DNA from: Faecalibacterium sp. UBA1771
GTDB taxonomy: Bacteria > Bacillota > Clostridia > Oscillospirales > Ruminococcaceae
Assembly: GCA_002315315.1 (NCBI GenBank)
Contig: DCGT01000039.1
Coordinates: 4,634 to 57,853, forward strand
DNA length: 53,220 nt
Reading direction: 5' to 3'
The translations under genes and the position numbers were made by a program. Below the pieces are notes generated by a model that did not search any database, had not been told where the DNA came from, and saw nothing but the letters and a program-made list of their open reading frames with translations. Each line of letters begins with the position of its first letter. Within the stretch, counting starts at the first letter, position 1. Positions 23,195 through 32,589 of this stretch are shown piece by piece.

Positions 23195-26100
23195 TTATGC
23201 AGTCCAGCCTGACGAGCTGAGCGTTACGCCTGTGTAATAGTGCCACAGAATCTGGTCGTAGTTCAGACCCTCATTCTGTGCGTAATAGTTTGCACCGTAC
23301 TGACTCATACCTACACCGTGACCGTAGCCGCTCGTCACTATGGTGAACAGCGACTGTTCGGCGTCGTAGCTGAGCGTGAATGCCGCCGAGCGCAGATGCA
23401 GACAGTTGGAGCGCAGTCTTGAACCGGTTGTGTTATACTGACCGTCTATCGAAACATTACCTACATACCCGCCGCTCGTGTAATCGAGAATCTGAATCCA
23501 ATTCTCGGGCGAGGATGACAGCGTTATCTCATAATATGTTTCGAGCGTTGCTCTCATCTGCTCGGTCGTAAAGGTATATGTGCAGTTGTAGTTAGGCGAC
23601 AAATAGTCGTATTTGCTCTCAACCGACACGAGATACGGCAGATTCTGAACATAAACCTCACTGCAGGCGTTGGTTCTGCCTGCCGCCGAAGCAAAATACG
23701 GCGAATAGATGATAGAACCGTTGTAGTACATTGCCATATTAATTACCTGTGACACACAGTTCTTTACTTTCTGCGACGCACTCTTGAGCGCCACAACCGG
23801 CATAGAACCTCCGCGATAGCTGTATTTCAGATAGGTTATCGTGGCAACTGCCTGAGCCTTGATTGCCTCCTCGCAAAAGCTTGAGCCGACCTCTGCTTCC
23901 ACTATCATACTTACGATGTTGAGCGGTGAATCGGTATATACTATGCCCGTATTAGCACTCTTAACCGAGATGCTGTCGGCGGTGTCGGTAGGCGTAACGG
24001 TCGGTTGCTCCTGCTGACCTCCGGAGCTCTCTCCGGTATCTCCGTTTCCGTTCTCACCTTCGAGAGGCTGTTCGGAAAACTCAATTTCCTCTATTATGGC
24101 AAATTCCGTTTCAAAATCATTCGTTTTATCATAGGTTTTGGCATTGGAGGATATCCACGCGAGCCAGCGGTCGTGTTCAACGACCTCGTTCAGCACCGGC
24201 TGTGCGCTGTGTACGGTGTACCAGCGGTCCGGATAAAGCAGTGCCATATTGCGCTCTATTCCGTCGGTGTTGACATCCGCCTCGTCAAAACGTTCCTGCC
24301 TTGCGACAATCACAAGCTTTGCGCCATCCCAGTCGCCGATATCGGTAACAAGTGTCAGAAACCTATCGCCCGCCACTATGTCAACCGGCATATTGTAGAG
24401 TGAGCGCATCTTGAAATCAATTACAAACTCATTGAAGCCGTCTCCGTTTACATCCTGAATTGCGTAATTCTGAACATCGCCGTATGACGGATTGCTGTTG
24501 GCATAATATACCGAAACAATGCGGTAATCCTGCTCGCCGACGGTAGTTTCAAGCACGATTTCGGGATATTTCTTTATATATTCAAGCTTGGTATATCCGA
24601 GCAGTGGTCCGAACATCTGACCCGAGTCACTGCTGCTGCCATGCAAAACAAGATTGTCCGATTCAAGCGGAAGCTCTATCGCAGAGTCGCTGTATATACA
24701 GCCGAGTCTGTTCTCATTACCTTTAAAATCGTGTGTCGTGTAATAATCGTCGCCGGTACCCTTGACCACAACTCCGTCGACTCCGCTGTCGGATATCGAA
24801 ATCCAGCCTATAGTATCCGAATTCTGCGCTATGAGATTTTCTATTCCTTCTCCCGCACCGACTTCAATAGCCGTTTCGGTGTATCCGCTTTTGATTTTAT
24901 TGTAAACTCCGGTGTTAATCTTTTTCTGCGCTACCGAAAGTCCGGCATACGCCGAAGCACCGATAAGCACCGCCGCAAATACTCCCATTACTGCGCGTCC
25001 CGCCTGAATGGAGCCCTTTGTTTTGGGCTTGCCTTCACGGTCGATGTCTGCCAAATCGTGCTGACCAAACTGCTTTGCGCCCTCGATAGGCAGACCGCCG
25101 AGCAGACGGCGTACCATATCAAATGCATTCTTGGTGCTGACCTCGCGCACCCAGTCGCGCGAGCGCATATCGCCGAAGTTAAACTGCTTGACTATAACCT
25201 GCTCCTTGTCGCAGACCGCAATATAGATGAGTCCGACCGGCTTGTCAAGGTAGGAGCCTCTTGTGGGGCCGGCAACACCGGTGATGCCTACGCCGATATC
25301 AGCCTTACCCTCCTCCATAGCTCCTTTTGCCATTTCGGCGGCGGTTGCCGAGCTTACGGCGCCGTATCGGACTATAATCGAGCGGTCGACCGACAGCTTT
25401 TTGCGCTTTACCCAATCGGCATAGGCGGCACAGCCGAACTCGAAAATCTGAGACGAGCCGGAAATTTCGGTAATCCTTGCCGCCATAAGTCCGCCGGTAC
25501 AGCTTTCGGCAAGCGCTATTCTCCTGCCCGATTCAATAAGCTTGTCCACGACGACCTGATTCAAATCCTTGTCTTCATCGGTATAGATGAAATCTCCCAG
25601 CCGTTCGCGCAGCTTGGAGGAAATATCGCGCAGACGCATAGTCGCCTCGGAATCGCTTGCCCCGCTCGCGACTATCCTTATATGCACCTCACCCGTTTTG
25701 GCGTAAAGTGCGGCGTGCGGATTCTCACCGTACAGCAAATCCTTTATCTGCTCCTCGAGAGCCGATTCGCCTATTCCGAAAACGCGCAGTGTTTCACTCA
25801 AAACGATTTTGCCGCACATCTCTCTCAGACGCGGCTTGACCTCGTTGTCAAACATCGGCTCCATTTCGCGTGGCGGTCCCGGCAGCAGTACAATAGCCTG
25901 ATTGCCCTGCTTTATGAACATTCCCGGTGCGGTGCCGTTGGGATTGTCGAGCGTTATACTGCCCTCTATGATGTAAGCCTGTTTCTCGTTATTATGTGTC
26001 ATTTCAAGACCGCGGCTTTTAAAGTAATCGGCAATCTTTGCCGCTGTCTTTTCGTCCTTGACTAACTTGGAGCCGAGCGAACGTGCGATTGTTTCCTTAG

Positions 26101-26335
26101 TCAAATCGTCGTCGGTCGGTCCGAGTCCTCCGGTGAGTATGGTAATATGACTGCGTGTCAGCGATGTCCTGACAGCCTCCCAAATATCGTTGGGAACGTC
26201 TCCGACAACGCTCTGGCGGTAGACCTCATAGCCTACCTGTGCAAGACCGGCGGCAATATACGACGAATTGGTGTTGACCGTTTCGCCTCTCAATACTTCA
26301 TCGCCGACGGCAATTATCTCTGCTCTCACCTGCAT
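23195..26335 (-). CDS. Four-part fusion: CinA, membrane helix, sortase-B-like domain, SpoIID domain
   Basis: A single uninterrupted 1046-residue frame. Residues 1-170 are the MoaB-like CinA N-domain (AVGDEVLRGE, ILTGGLGPTDDDLT). Residues 258-413 are the CinA C-domain (AESCTGGLMAARIT, GVGITGVAGPT), the NMN deamidase module. A basic linker leads to a hydrophobic helix at about 448-468. Residues 500-680 resemble class B sortases (TIGWISI, DDYYTTHDFKGN, GQMFG, RSLYNMPV, DRFLTLVT, VIVAR) but lack the catalytic His and Cys. After a Gly/Ser/Thr/Pro-rich linker, residues 800-1040 are SpoIID/LytB-like (IVEAEVGSSFCEEAIKAQAV with likely catalytic Glu815; YGHGVGMSQYGA at 1004-1015). Thus CinA should be cytoplasmic and the rest outside. 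An alternative GTG start at 26329 has better spacing from AGAGG. It follows thiI by 25 bases. Confidence 0.92.
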   Translation of the reverse strand: MQVRAEIIAVGDEVLRGETVNTNSSYIAAGLAQVGYEVYRQSVVGDVPNDIWEAVRTSLTRSHITILTGGLGPTDDDLTKETIARSLGSKLVKDEKTAAKIADYFKSRGLEMTHNNEKQAYIIEGSITLDNPNGTAPGMFIKQGNQAIVLLPGPPREMEPMFDNEVKPRLREMCGKIVLSETLRVFGIGESALEEQIKDLLYGENPHAALYAKTGEVHIRIVASGASDSEATMRLRDISSKLRERLGDFIYTDEDKDLNQVVVDKLIESGRRIALAESCTGGLMAARITEISGSSQIFEFGCAAYADWVKRKKLSVDRSIIVRYGAVSSATAAEMAKGAMEEGKADIGVGITGVAGPTRGSYLDKPVGLIYIAVCDKEQVIVKQFNFGDMRSRDWVREVSTKNAFDMVRRLLGGLPIEGAKQFGQHDLADIDREGKPKTKGSIQAGRAVMGVFAAVLIGASAYAGLSVAQKKINTGVYNKIKSGYTETAIEVGAGEGIENLIAQNSDTIGWISISDSGVDGVVVKGTGDDYYTTHDFKGNENRLGCIYSDSAIELPLESDNLVLHGSSSDSGQMFGPLLGYTKLEYIKKYPEIVLETTVGEQDYRIVSVYYANSNPSYGDVQNYAIQDVNGDGFNEFVIDFKMRSLYNMPVDIVAGDRFLTLVTDIGDWDGAKLVIVARQERFDEADVNTDGIERNMALLYPDRWYTVHSAQPVLNEVVEHDRWLAWISSNAKTYDKTNDFETEFAIIEEIEFSEQPLEGENGNGDTGESSGGQQEQPTVTPTDTADSISVKSANTGIVYTDSPLNIVSMIVEAEVGSSFCEEAIKAQAVATITYLKYSYRGGSMPVVALKSASQKVKNCVSQVINMAMYYNGSIIYSPYFASAAGRTNACSEVYVQNLPYLVSVESKYDYLSPNYNCTYTFTTEQMRATLETYYEITLSSSPENWIQILDYTSGGYVGNVSIDGQYNTTGSRLRSNCLHLRSAAFTLSYDAEQSLFTIVTSGYGHGVGMSQYGANYYAQNEGLNYDQILWHYYTGVTLSSSGWTA

Positions 26336-26360
26336 TCACCTCTTTTCAAAACAGCCGTGA

Positions 26361-27548
26361 TTATTCTTCATCAAAGAAATGATAAACCTTTACCGTTCTG
26401 TTCTCAAATGCTTCACGCTCAAGCTCCGCAAGCTCGGGTACATCGCCCTCAGCCTTTTCCAAATCGGAGAGCATGGGGCGGGTCTTGGGATGCTTGGGAG
26501 TAAAAACGGTACAACAGTCCGCATAATCGAGAATGGAAATATCGAATGTTCCTATTGCCCTTGCCGTATCGGAAATATCTATCTTATCGGAGCCTATCAG
26601 CGGACGAAGCACGGGGTATTTTGCCGAAGCATCGGTGCAGGCGATTGCCGACAATGTCTGCGACGCAACCTGTGCAAGACTTTCACCGGTAATAATCGCT
26701 CCTCCGCCCTCACATTCGCACACCATATTGGTTATACGCATCATTGAGCGGCGCATAAGCACGGTAAACAGCTCCTCGGGGCATTTTTCCTTGAGCAAAA
26801 CCTGAATATCGGTAAATTTTATGCATACGAGCGGAAGGTTACCGCTCCAACGCGAAATGACCGAGGCGAGGCGCTGAACCTTGTCAAGCGCGTATTCACT
26901 TGTATATGGCGGCGACATAAAGTGAACCGCCACGAGGTCAAGACCTCTCTTTGCCATGGCGTGAGCGGCGACGGGTGAGTCGATACCGCCCGACAGCATA
27001 ACCGCTGCGCGACCGCTCGTTCCCGACGGCAAACCGCCCGCGGCATTGATTTTCGGACCGTGAACGTATGCTGCCGTCTCTCTTATTTCGATAATGACCT
27101 CGATATCCGGCTTTTTCATATCCGCCTTGAGGTGCGGAAAAGCATCGAATATTACATCGGCAACAGCCGACGCAAGCTCCATTGAGTTAAGAGGAAAGTT
27201 TTTGTCACTCCGCTTGGCGGAAACCTTGCAGGTTCCGGCGCATTTAAGCTCTTCACCGAGATACTCAAGCGCCGTGCGGGATATTTCGTCAACATCCTTT
27301 TTACATTCTGCGGCACGGTTGAGCGCCGAGAGTCCGAAAACACGCTTGAGCTGTTCGAGTGCGGCGGTTACATCCGCATTCTCATCCTGCGGCTCTATGT
27401 AAACGGTAGACTGCGCTCTGTGTACCTTAAAGATACCGGCAAGCTCGACACGGCGGCGTATTGTCTTGAGAAGCGCCGATTCAAAGGTCGGCTTGTTTAA
27501 TCCCTTCAGCGCAATTTCTCCGTATTTCGCAAGTAAAATTTCTTTCAT
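26361..27548 (-). CDS. thiI: tRNA 4-thiouridine synthase ThiI
   Basis: ThiI adenylates U8 of tRNA and inserts sulfur; it may also serve thiamine thiazole synthesis. The 395-residue protein has the N-terminal ferredoxin-like and THUMP region (LAKYGEIALKGLNKPTFE is the ThiI signature) and the PP-loop SGGIDSPVA. It ends soon after the PP-loop domain and lacks the C-terminal rhodanese domain of E. coli ThiI, as in other Firmicutes. A cysteine desulfurase gene ends 8 bases upstream, the usual partner that supplies persulfide sulfur. Confidence 0.96.
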   Translation of the reverse strand: MKEILLAKYGEIALKGLNKPTFESALLKTIRRRVELAGIFKVHRAQSTVYIEPQDENADVTAALEQLKRVFGLSALNRAAECKKDVDEISRTALEYLGEELKCAGTCKVSAKRSDKNFPLNSMELASAVADVIFDAFPHLKADMKKPDIEVIIEIRETAAYVHGPKINAAGGLPSGTSGRAAVMLSGGIDSPVAAHAMAKRGLDLVAVHFMSPPYTSEYALDKVQRLASVISRWSGNLPLVCIKFTDIQVLLKEKCPEELFTVLMRRSMMRITNMVCECEGGGAIITGESLAQVASQTLSAIACTDASAKYPVLRPLIGSDKIDISDTARAIGTFDISILDYADCCTVFTPKHPKTRPMLSDLEKAEGDVPELAELEREAFENRTVKVYHFFDEE

Positions 27549-27556
27549 ACAAACTC

Positions 27557-28687
27557 CTATTTTCCCGAACGCACCAATGTTTTCTGCGCTTCACACAGAG
27601 CGTCGACAAGTGCGTCGACCTCCTCGGCGGTGCTGTCCGTCGTAAAGCTTATTCTCAAGGCAGAATCGACACGGGCGTTGTCAAGACCCATTGCGGTGAG
27701 CGTATGACTGCTTTTACCGCCCGAGCAAGCCGAGCCGCCCGAGACACAGATTCCCCGCTCATCGAGGAAATGCAGAACAGTTTCGCTCCGATAGCCTATC
27801 AGCGAAAAGTTTACGACAAAATCCGATGCATCGTCGGGTGAATTGATAATTCCGAGACCCGACATCACTATCGCGTTGCGCAGTCTCAGCGCAAGCCTCG
27901 CGGCGTTGTCCATAGCCTTTTTTATGTCCCAGCTCTCGACCGCCGCCGCAAACGCGAGTATCTGCGCGGTATTCTCGGTGCCGGAGCGCAAGCCGCGTTC
28001 CTGACCACCGCCGAACTGAGAATGCTCCAAATTAAAGCCCTTGCGGACATAAAGCGCACCGACTCCTTTGGGAGCGTGTACCTTGTGACCGCTGACCGAG
28101 GCGGTGTCGACAAGCGTATCCTTAAGTTTAATTTTTGTTTTCAAAAAAGACTGAACACAGTCGCAGTGAACGGCGGTACGGGAATTAATGCTCTTAACGC
28201 CCTGCGCTAACCTCTTAATATCAATGACGGCGCCCGTTTCATTGTTGACCGCCATAGCGGTGACAAGTGCGGTTTCGGAATCGACCCTTGACAACAGCTC
28301 GTCAAGCGACACCGTACCGTATTTTGACGGCATTACACGGCGAATTTCAAAGCCCTCTTTTTCAAGTGAATCGACGGTGTTGCCGACACTCGGATGCTCA
28401 TATCCGGTAACGACGATGTTTTTACCCCATTTTTTTCTCGCTCGCGCCGCACCGAGAATCGCTATATTGTTGGACTCGGTGCCGCAGGCGGTAAAGTAAA
28501 GCTCCTGCTCGGTACAGCCCATAGCGTCGGCAATCGTTCTGCGCGCCCGATCGAGTGCTTTTTTTGCTTCAAAGCCCATATTGTAAAGTGAGGACGGGTT
28601 TCCCCACAGCTCACGCATTGCTCTGTCGGCGGCGGCAATACTCTGCTCGCAAACCTTGGTAGTAGCCGCATTGTCAAGATATATCAT
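27557..28687 (-). CDS. Cysteine desulfurase (NifS/IscS-like, ThiI partner)
   Basis: A pyridoxal-phosphate enzyme that removes sulfur from cysteine and carries it as a persulfide. The 376-residue protein starts MIYLDNAATTKV (ATG 28687 after GGAAG; the open frame upstream is not convincing). Visible features are TACGTESNNIAILGA, the PLP lysine in VSGHKVHAPKGVGALY, and the catalytic-cysteine loop SGGSACSGGKSSHT. The short loop and position directly before thiI point to the NifZ-like desulfurases dedicated to ThiI in Firmicutes. Confidence 0.95.
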   Translation of the reverse strand: MIYLDNAATTKVCEQSIAAADRAMRELWGNPSSLYNMGFEAKKALDRARRTIADAMGCTEQELYFTACGTESNNIAILGAARARKKWGKNIVVTGYEHPSVGNTVDSLEKEGFEIRRVMPSKYGTVSLDELLSRVDSETALVTAMAVNNETGAVIDIKRLAQGVKSINSRTAVHCDCVQSFLKTKIKLKDTLVDTASVSGHKVHAPKGVGALYVRKGFNLEHSQFGGGQERGLRSGTENTAQILAFAAAVESWDIKKAMDNAARLALRLRNAIVMSGLGIINSPDDASDFVVNFSLIGYRSETVLHFLDERGICVSGGSACSGGKSSHTLTAMGLDNARVDSALRISFTTDSTAEEVDALVDALCEAQKTLVRSGK

Positions 28688-28938
28688 ACATTTTCTTCCG
28701 TTTTCCGTATATGCGTCGGTCGGCAAGCTCTGCCGCCGTTCATCCGCAGTAATATTTTATAAGCGTTGGCGCGACTGTAATTCCGAGCAGGGAGTTTTCC
28801 GACAGACCGGAAATTTCCGCCGTAATGCAGTCGAAACCGTGTTGCCGTTTTCTCAAAAAAGGAATAACAAACAGCGGTGCTTTTTCGCATTGATAAAATA
28901 TTATTATACACCATTAATTTGCTTTTAACAATTAAACG

Positions 28939-30708
28939 TTAACGAGTCTGACGACGCCTGCTCTTGATTTCAAGTGCTTCAACTCGCGCCTTGTCGGGCG
29001 TGACAAATGCGGTCTTATAGTCCTTATAGATAACCATTCCGGTCTTTTGTCCCGACGCCTTTTTAACATTTCTTATCTCGGTATAGTCGACTGCCACCAG
29101 CTCGCCGAAACGCTGTGAGCTGTTATAGGCGGCAATCATTGCGGCGTCCTCCAGCACCTTGTCCGGCACCGCTTCATCGTTTACAGCTATTACCGTATGA
29201 CTGCCCGCTCCGTTTTTGACATGGAACCAAATATCGCGCTTCATCGCTGTTTTCAGCGTAAGGCGGTCGTTGGCGGCGTTATTTTTGCCCGCCGCTATCT
29301 CAAAGCCGTCCGATTCATAATGTATGAGATCATCGAGTTTTTTTTCACGCTTACTGCCCTTAGGAGCTTTGGACGATTTCAGATAGCCCGAGCTGCGAAG
29401 CTCGGAGCGGATTGCATCGAACTCGCCCTCCGTCTTGGCGCTGTCGACCTCGTAAAGCACCGTTTCAAGGTACTCGATTTCCTGACTTCCCTCGTCGAGC
29501 AGTCGTGTAAGAATGTCGGCGGCGGTAGTAAGCTTGCGGTAATCCTTATAATATTTCTGCGAATTCTGAACGGGATTTTTCGTTCTGTCGAGCGGAATCG
29601 TTATCGGCTCTCCGGTATAATAGTTTGTCACCGTGACCTTTTCGTCACCCTTTACAAAGGCGTGCAGATTGGCGGTCAGCAGCTCGCCGTACAGCTTTTT
29701 GATATCTGCCTTGTCTGTCGAGGCAAGCTCGGCCTCACGGCTCGACTGGCGACGGCGGGTGCGCTCCAGCAGCGTATTCACCTGTCGGCGCAGACCGAAT
29801 GAACGTGTTTTCAGGCGTTCGGCGGCATCCCGTTCTCCGAAATATTTTTCAAGAAGCAGACTTGCAGAATCGAATCTTTCGGTTTTCATACCGCCGTACT
29901 GCGTCAGCTCGATAAATGAAAACTCTATCGGCTTGCCGTCCGAATCGGAAACGATACCGTAATATTCACCGTCGCCCTCGGCGGCACGGCGAACCTCGTT
30001 CAGCACCGATGCAAGGCGGGCGCGGTCGAAGTCGGAAAGAGTGTCTGCCTCTGGGTCTCCCGGTACGGCGCGCAGGGAAATTTCACGGCAAACCGCCGGT
30101 GAAAGTCCCGAAATGCACCCCAAAATCGACGATGACAGCGGCTTGCTCTGCGCCGTGCACCGCTCGGCAAGTGTTTCGCTCGGCGTCTCAAAGAATCCGA
30201 GCTTATCCTGAGGCGGAGGAAGCGTAAACCGAACACCGGGCAAAAGCTGACGCAGGTCGGACTGGTCGGAGTCGATGCGTTTAAGAGCGTCTATAACACG
30301 GTTTTGCTCCGATACGAGCACGATATTTGAATACCTGCCCATAAGCTCAACCGACAGCGTGAGCCGCACGACATCTCCCATCTCGTTGACCGCGTCGATT
30401 GTAAACAAAACTACGCGCTCGCTTGCCGGCGTTTCGACCGAGATGATTCTGCCGCCGACAAGGTGCTTGCGCAGAAGCATACAAAATGCCGTCGGATTGG
30501 CGGGATTGTCGAATTGCTCCTCGGTTAGGTGAAGTCTTGCACATCCCGCTCTCGCACAGATGACAAGCTGCTTTGCACCGCTCTGTGAGCGAAGCTGAAG
30601 CACCGCTTCATCTCGCACAGGCATATATAATTTATCAATTCTCATGCCGACAATCTGACCCGAAAGCTCACGGGCAAGCGATTTCAGCATAGCGGCGTCA
30701 AGTGCCAT
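28939..30708 (-). CDS. rqcH: RqcH/NFACT ribosome quality control protein
   Basis: The bacterial Rqc2 homologue binds obstructed 50S subunits and directs alanine tailing of stalled peptides; older annotation calls it fibronectin-binding protein. The 589-residue product (ATG at 30708 after AGGAGA) has the NFACT-N domain (TIDAVNEMGD, LMGRYSNIVLV), a coiled-coil centre with the helix RRQVNTLLERTRRRQ, and the C-terminal NFACT-R segment DIWFHVKNGAGSHTVI, a family hallmark. It lies between the cysteine desulfurase and Nif3-like genes, separated from each by 170-250 bases in which I see no further gene. Confidence 0.95.
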   Translation of the reverse strand: MALDAAMLKSLARELSGQIVGMRIDKLYMPVRDEAVLQLRSQSGAKQLVICARAGCARLHLTEEQFDNPANPTAFCMLLRKHLVGGRIISVETPASERVVLFTIDAVNEMGDVVRLTLSVELMGRYSNIVLVSEQNRVIDALKRIDSDQSDLRQLLPGVRFTLPPPQDKLGFFETPSETLAERCTAQSKPLSSSILGCISGLSPAVCREISLRAVPGDPEADTLSDFDRARLASVLNEVRRAAEGDGEYYGIVSDSDGKPIEFSFIELTQYGGMKTERFDSASLLLEKYFGERDAAERLKTRSFGLRRQVNTLLERTRRRQSSREAELASTDKADIKKLYGELLTANLHAFVKGDEKVTVTNYYTGEPITIPLDRTKNPVQNSQKYYKDYRKLTTAADILTRLLDEGSQEIEYLETVLYEVDSAKTEGEFDAIRSELRSSGYLKSSKAPKGSKREKKLDDLIHYESDGFEIAAGKNNAANDRLTLKTAMKRDIWFHVKNGAGSHTVIAVNDEAVPDKVLEDAAMIAAYNSSQRFGELVAVDYTEIRNVKKASGQKTGMVIYKDYKTAFVTPDKARVEALEIKSRRRQTR

Positions 30709-30882
30709 TGTTTTCTCCTGATTTGTGTTAAATAATGCGTTTTCGGGCGATTTTCTATCGCTCATATCGTTGCATATCTGCGGCAGGAACAGCTATCACT
30801 GCCCGACAGCGTATCGGAAATCGTTGTTTTTACTTATACTGCTCCCGACGTTACTGCCTGAGGACGTAATTTCAAATAACCG

Positions 30883-31635
30883 TCATTTAACCCGGATGTG
30901 ACCTATCGGACTGTGCGATGTCTCGGAAACGACAAACTCCGCAGTCGGGATTCTTGACTCAAGGTAACCGCACAGCAGCTGCATAGCAGGTGCCTCGGTT
31001 TCATAATGTCCCGCCGCCACGACAGTCAAACCGAGCTGAAGCGCATCAAGCGCATCGTGATGCTTCAAATCTCCCGTTACAACCGCGTCGCATCCTTCGG
31101 CGGCAAGGTTTTCAAGGTCGGCTCCGCTTCCCGAAAAGACGGCAACGGTGTTAATCTCACGTCCGGCATCGGCGAATACGATCGTTTCAAGTCCGAATTT
31201 TGAGGCGACGGCATCGGCAAGTGCAGTACCGTTTTCGGCGTGCAGTTCACCTATACAGCCGAAGCCGCCTGCACGCAGGCGGTAATTTTTCAAGCCGACG
31301 ATATCGGCTAAATTGGTATTTACTCCCAGCGGAGCAATGTCGAAATTAGTATGCGCCGAGATAATCGAAATACCGTTTTGAACTGCCTTAAAGGACGGCA
31401 TATCGGGCGACAAACGCTTGAGCGGCGAAAAGATGACGGGGTGATGCGTTACGATTATACCGCAGGCGAGCCGTATCGCTTCTTCCACGACCTCGGCTGT
31501 TGCATCGAGAGCGAGCAAAACTCTATCCGTCTTATTGCCGCAATCGACTAAAATTCCCACATTATCCCAGCTTTCGGCAGAAGCGAATGGCGCAATTTCG
31601 TTAATCGCACTGTATATTTCTCTCGCGTCGGTCAT
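30883..31635 (-). CDS. Nif3-like dinuclear metal centre protein (YqfO-type)
   Basis: The Nif3/DUF34 family carries a two-metal site; proposed roles include GTP cyclohydrolase-like or metal-chaperone activity, unproven here. The 250-residue short form begins at the ATG at 31635 after GAAAGGA (an upstream in-frame start at 31665 is inside trmK and unsupported). Typical motifs: APFASAESWDNVGILVD, IITHHPVIF (metal His pair), ISAHTNFDIAPLGVN and ATGDLKHHDA-like VTGDLKHHDALDA. It overlaps trmK by 4 bases, the common trmK-nif3 pairing of Firmicutes. Confidence 0.93.
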   Translation of the reverse strand: MTDAREIYSAINEIAPFASAESWDNVGILVDCGNKTDRVLLALDATAEVVEEAIRLACGIIVTHHPVIFSPLKRLSPDMPSFKAVQNGISIISAHTNFDIAPLGVNTNLADIVGLKNYRLRAGGFGCIGELHAENGTALADAVASKFGLETIVFADAGREINTVAVFSGSGADLENLAAEGCDAVVTGDLKHHDALDALQLGLTVVAAGHYETEAPAMQLLCGYLESRIPTAEFVVSETSHSPIGHIRVK

Positions 31636-32336
31636 TTTTTCGTCCTTTCGATATATGCAATACATTCTTCAAGATATTTTATCATATCGGTATCGGGTGA
31701 GGATGCCGAACGCTGCCCTGCGAGAGCAACGGTCAGCTTGTTGAGTGTGTGTCTGACATAGGCGTAGGAATCAAGATTGACAGGGCGAATAAGTCCCATC
31801 TCATCCTCGCCGTTCTGTAGGGTGCGGGAAACTCCGTCGAAGCTGACCGTCATAACGGCATAGCACTGACCAGACTCCGAAATCGCCGTTTCGTCCTCTG
31901 TAACGAAGCCGTTCTGAGCCAGATACCTGCGCAGACGGGCGTGCTGTGACGACGGCACGAGCACCAAACGGATAAGACTGCTCTTAAGCCACGGCGCGCG
32001 CTCTATGATGTCGATGATAACATCGGCGCCGATACCGGCAATAACAATATCGGTAGCGTCGCGGCACTGCTCGGGCAGACCGTCACAGAGAATAGTTTCG
32101 GCGTTTTTGATTTCAAGCTCGTCAAAGAGCCTCCTCGCTTTTTCAAGCGACGGGGCGGAAATGTCGATGGCGTAAGCCTTTTGTACACGCTCGGTAACGC
32201 AAAGAAACGCCGGCAGCTTTCCGTGATCGCAACCGACGTCCGCAACAACGCCGCCCCACCTTACCGCGGCGGCGGTAGTGGCGAGACGCTTTGAAAGATT
32301 GAACTGAGCGTTATTTTTTGCTTGCAAAATAATCAT
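31632..32336 (-). CDS. trmK: tRNA (adenine(22)-N1)-methyltransferase TrmK
   Basis: TrmK methylates A22 in the D-loop region of tRNAs using S-adenosylmethionine. Motif I appears as VADVGCDHGKLPAFL, followed by YAIDISAPSLEKA and IVIAGIGADVIIDIIE. The 234-residue product has normal size. The start at 32336 lies inside the end of the upstream DUF1858 gene (26-base overlap) without an independent ribosome binding site; an in-frame TTG at 32327 is possible. It overlaps the Nif3-like gene by 4 bases. Confidence 0.93.
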   Translation of the reverse strand: MIILQAKNNAQFNLSKRLATTAAAVRWGGVVADVGCDHGKLPAFLCVTERVQKAYAIDISAPSLEKARRLFDELEIKNAETILCDGLPEQCRDATDIVIAGIGADVIIDIIERAPWLKSSLIRLVLVPSSQHARLRRYLAQNGFVTEDETAISESGQCYAVMTVSFDGVSRTLQNGEDEMGLIRPVNLDSYAYVRHTLNKLTVALAGQRSASSPDTDMIKYLEECIAYIERTKK

Positions 32337-32514
32337 TCAGCGCATTCACAACCTTATCGGTGTCGATTCCGTGCACGGCGCACGCCTGGTCTACAGTCTC
32401 GTAAGCAGATGCGGCACAGCCTATACAATGCATACCGATGCTCATAAAGAACTCTGCTGTCGACTGGTCCTCGTTCACGATGTCCATCACAAGTGTGTCT
32501 TTGTTAATAATCAT
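32311..32514 (-). CDS. DUF1858 small redox-disulfide protein
   Basis: A 67-residue protein of the DUF1858 / hybrid-cluster-associated disulfide type. The conserved core is visible: STAEFFMSIGMHCIGCAAS with a CxxC pair, then ETVDQACAVHGID. Such proteins are thought to act in thiol-disulfide or nitrosative stress chemistry and occur free or fused to ScdA-like and hybrid-cluster proteins. GGAAGGAG precedes the ATG. It overlaps the start of trmK by 26 bases and is probably cotranscribed with it. Confidence 0.9.
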   Translation of the reverse strand: MIINKDTLVMDIVNEDQSTAEFFMSIGMHCIGCAASAYETVDQACAVHGIDTDKVVNALNDYFASKK

Positions 32515-32589
32515 AATATATACTCCTTCCGCCGTCCGAAAAGGGCGGTGTTAATTTATTATTTGCAAAAATACCATATAAACCCCTGC

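Noticed and set aside
24641..26065. A 474-codon open frame on the plus strand
   Set aside because: It is antisense to the CinA part, whose motifs are unmistakable; the opposite frame has no recognisable domain and no ribosome binding site.
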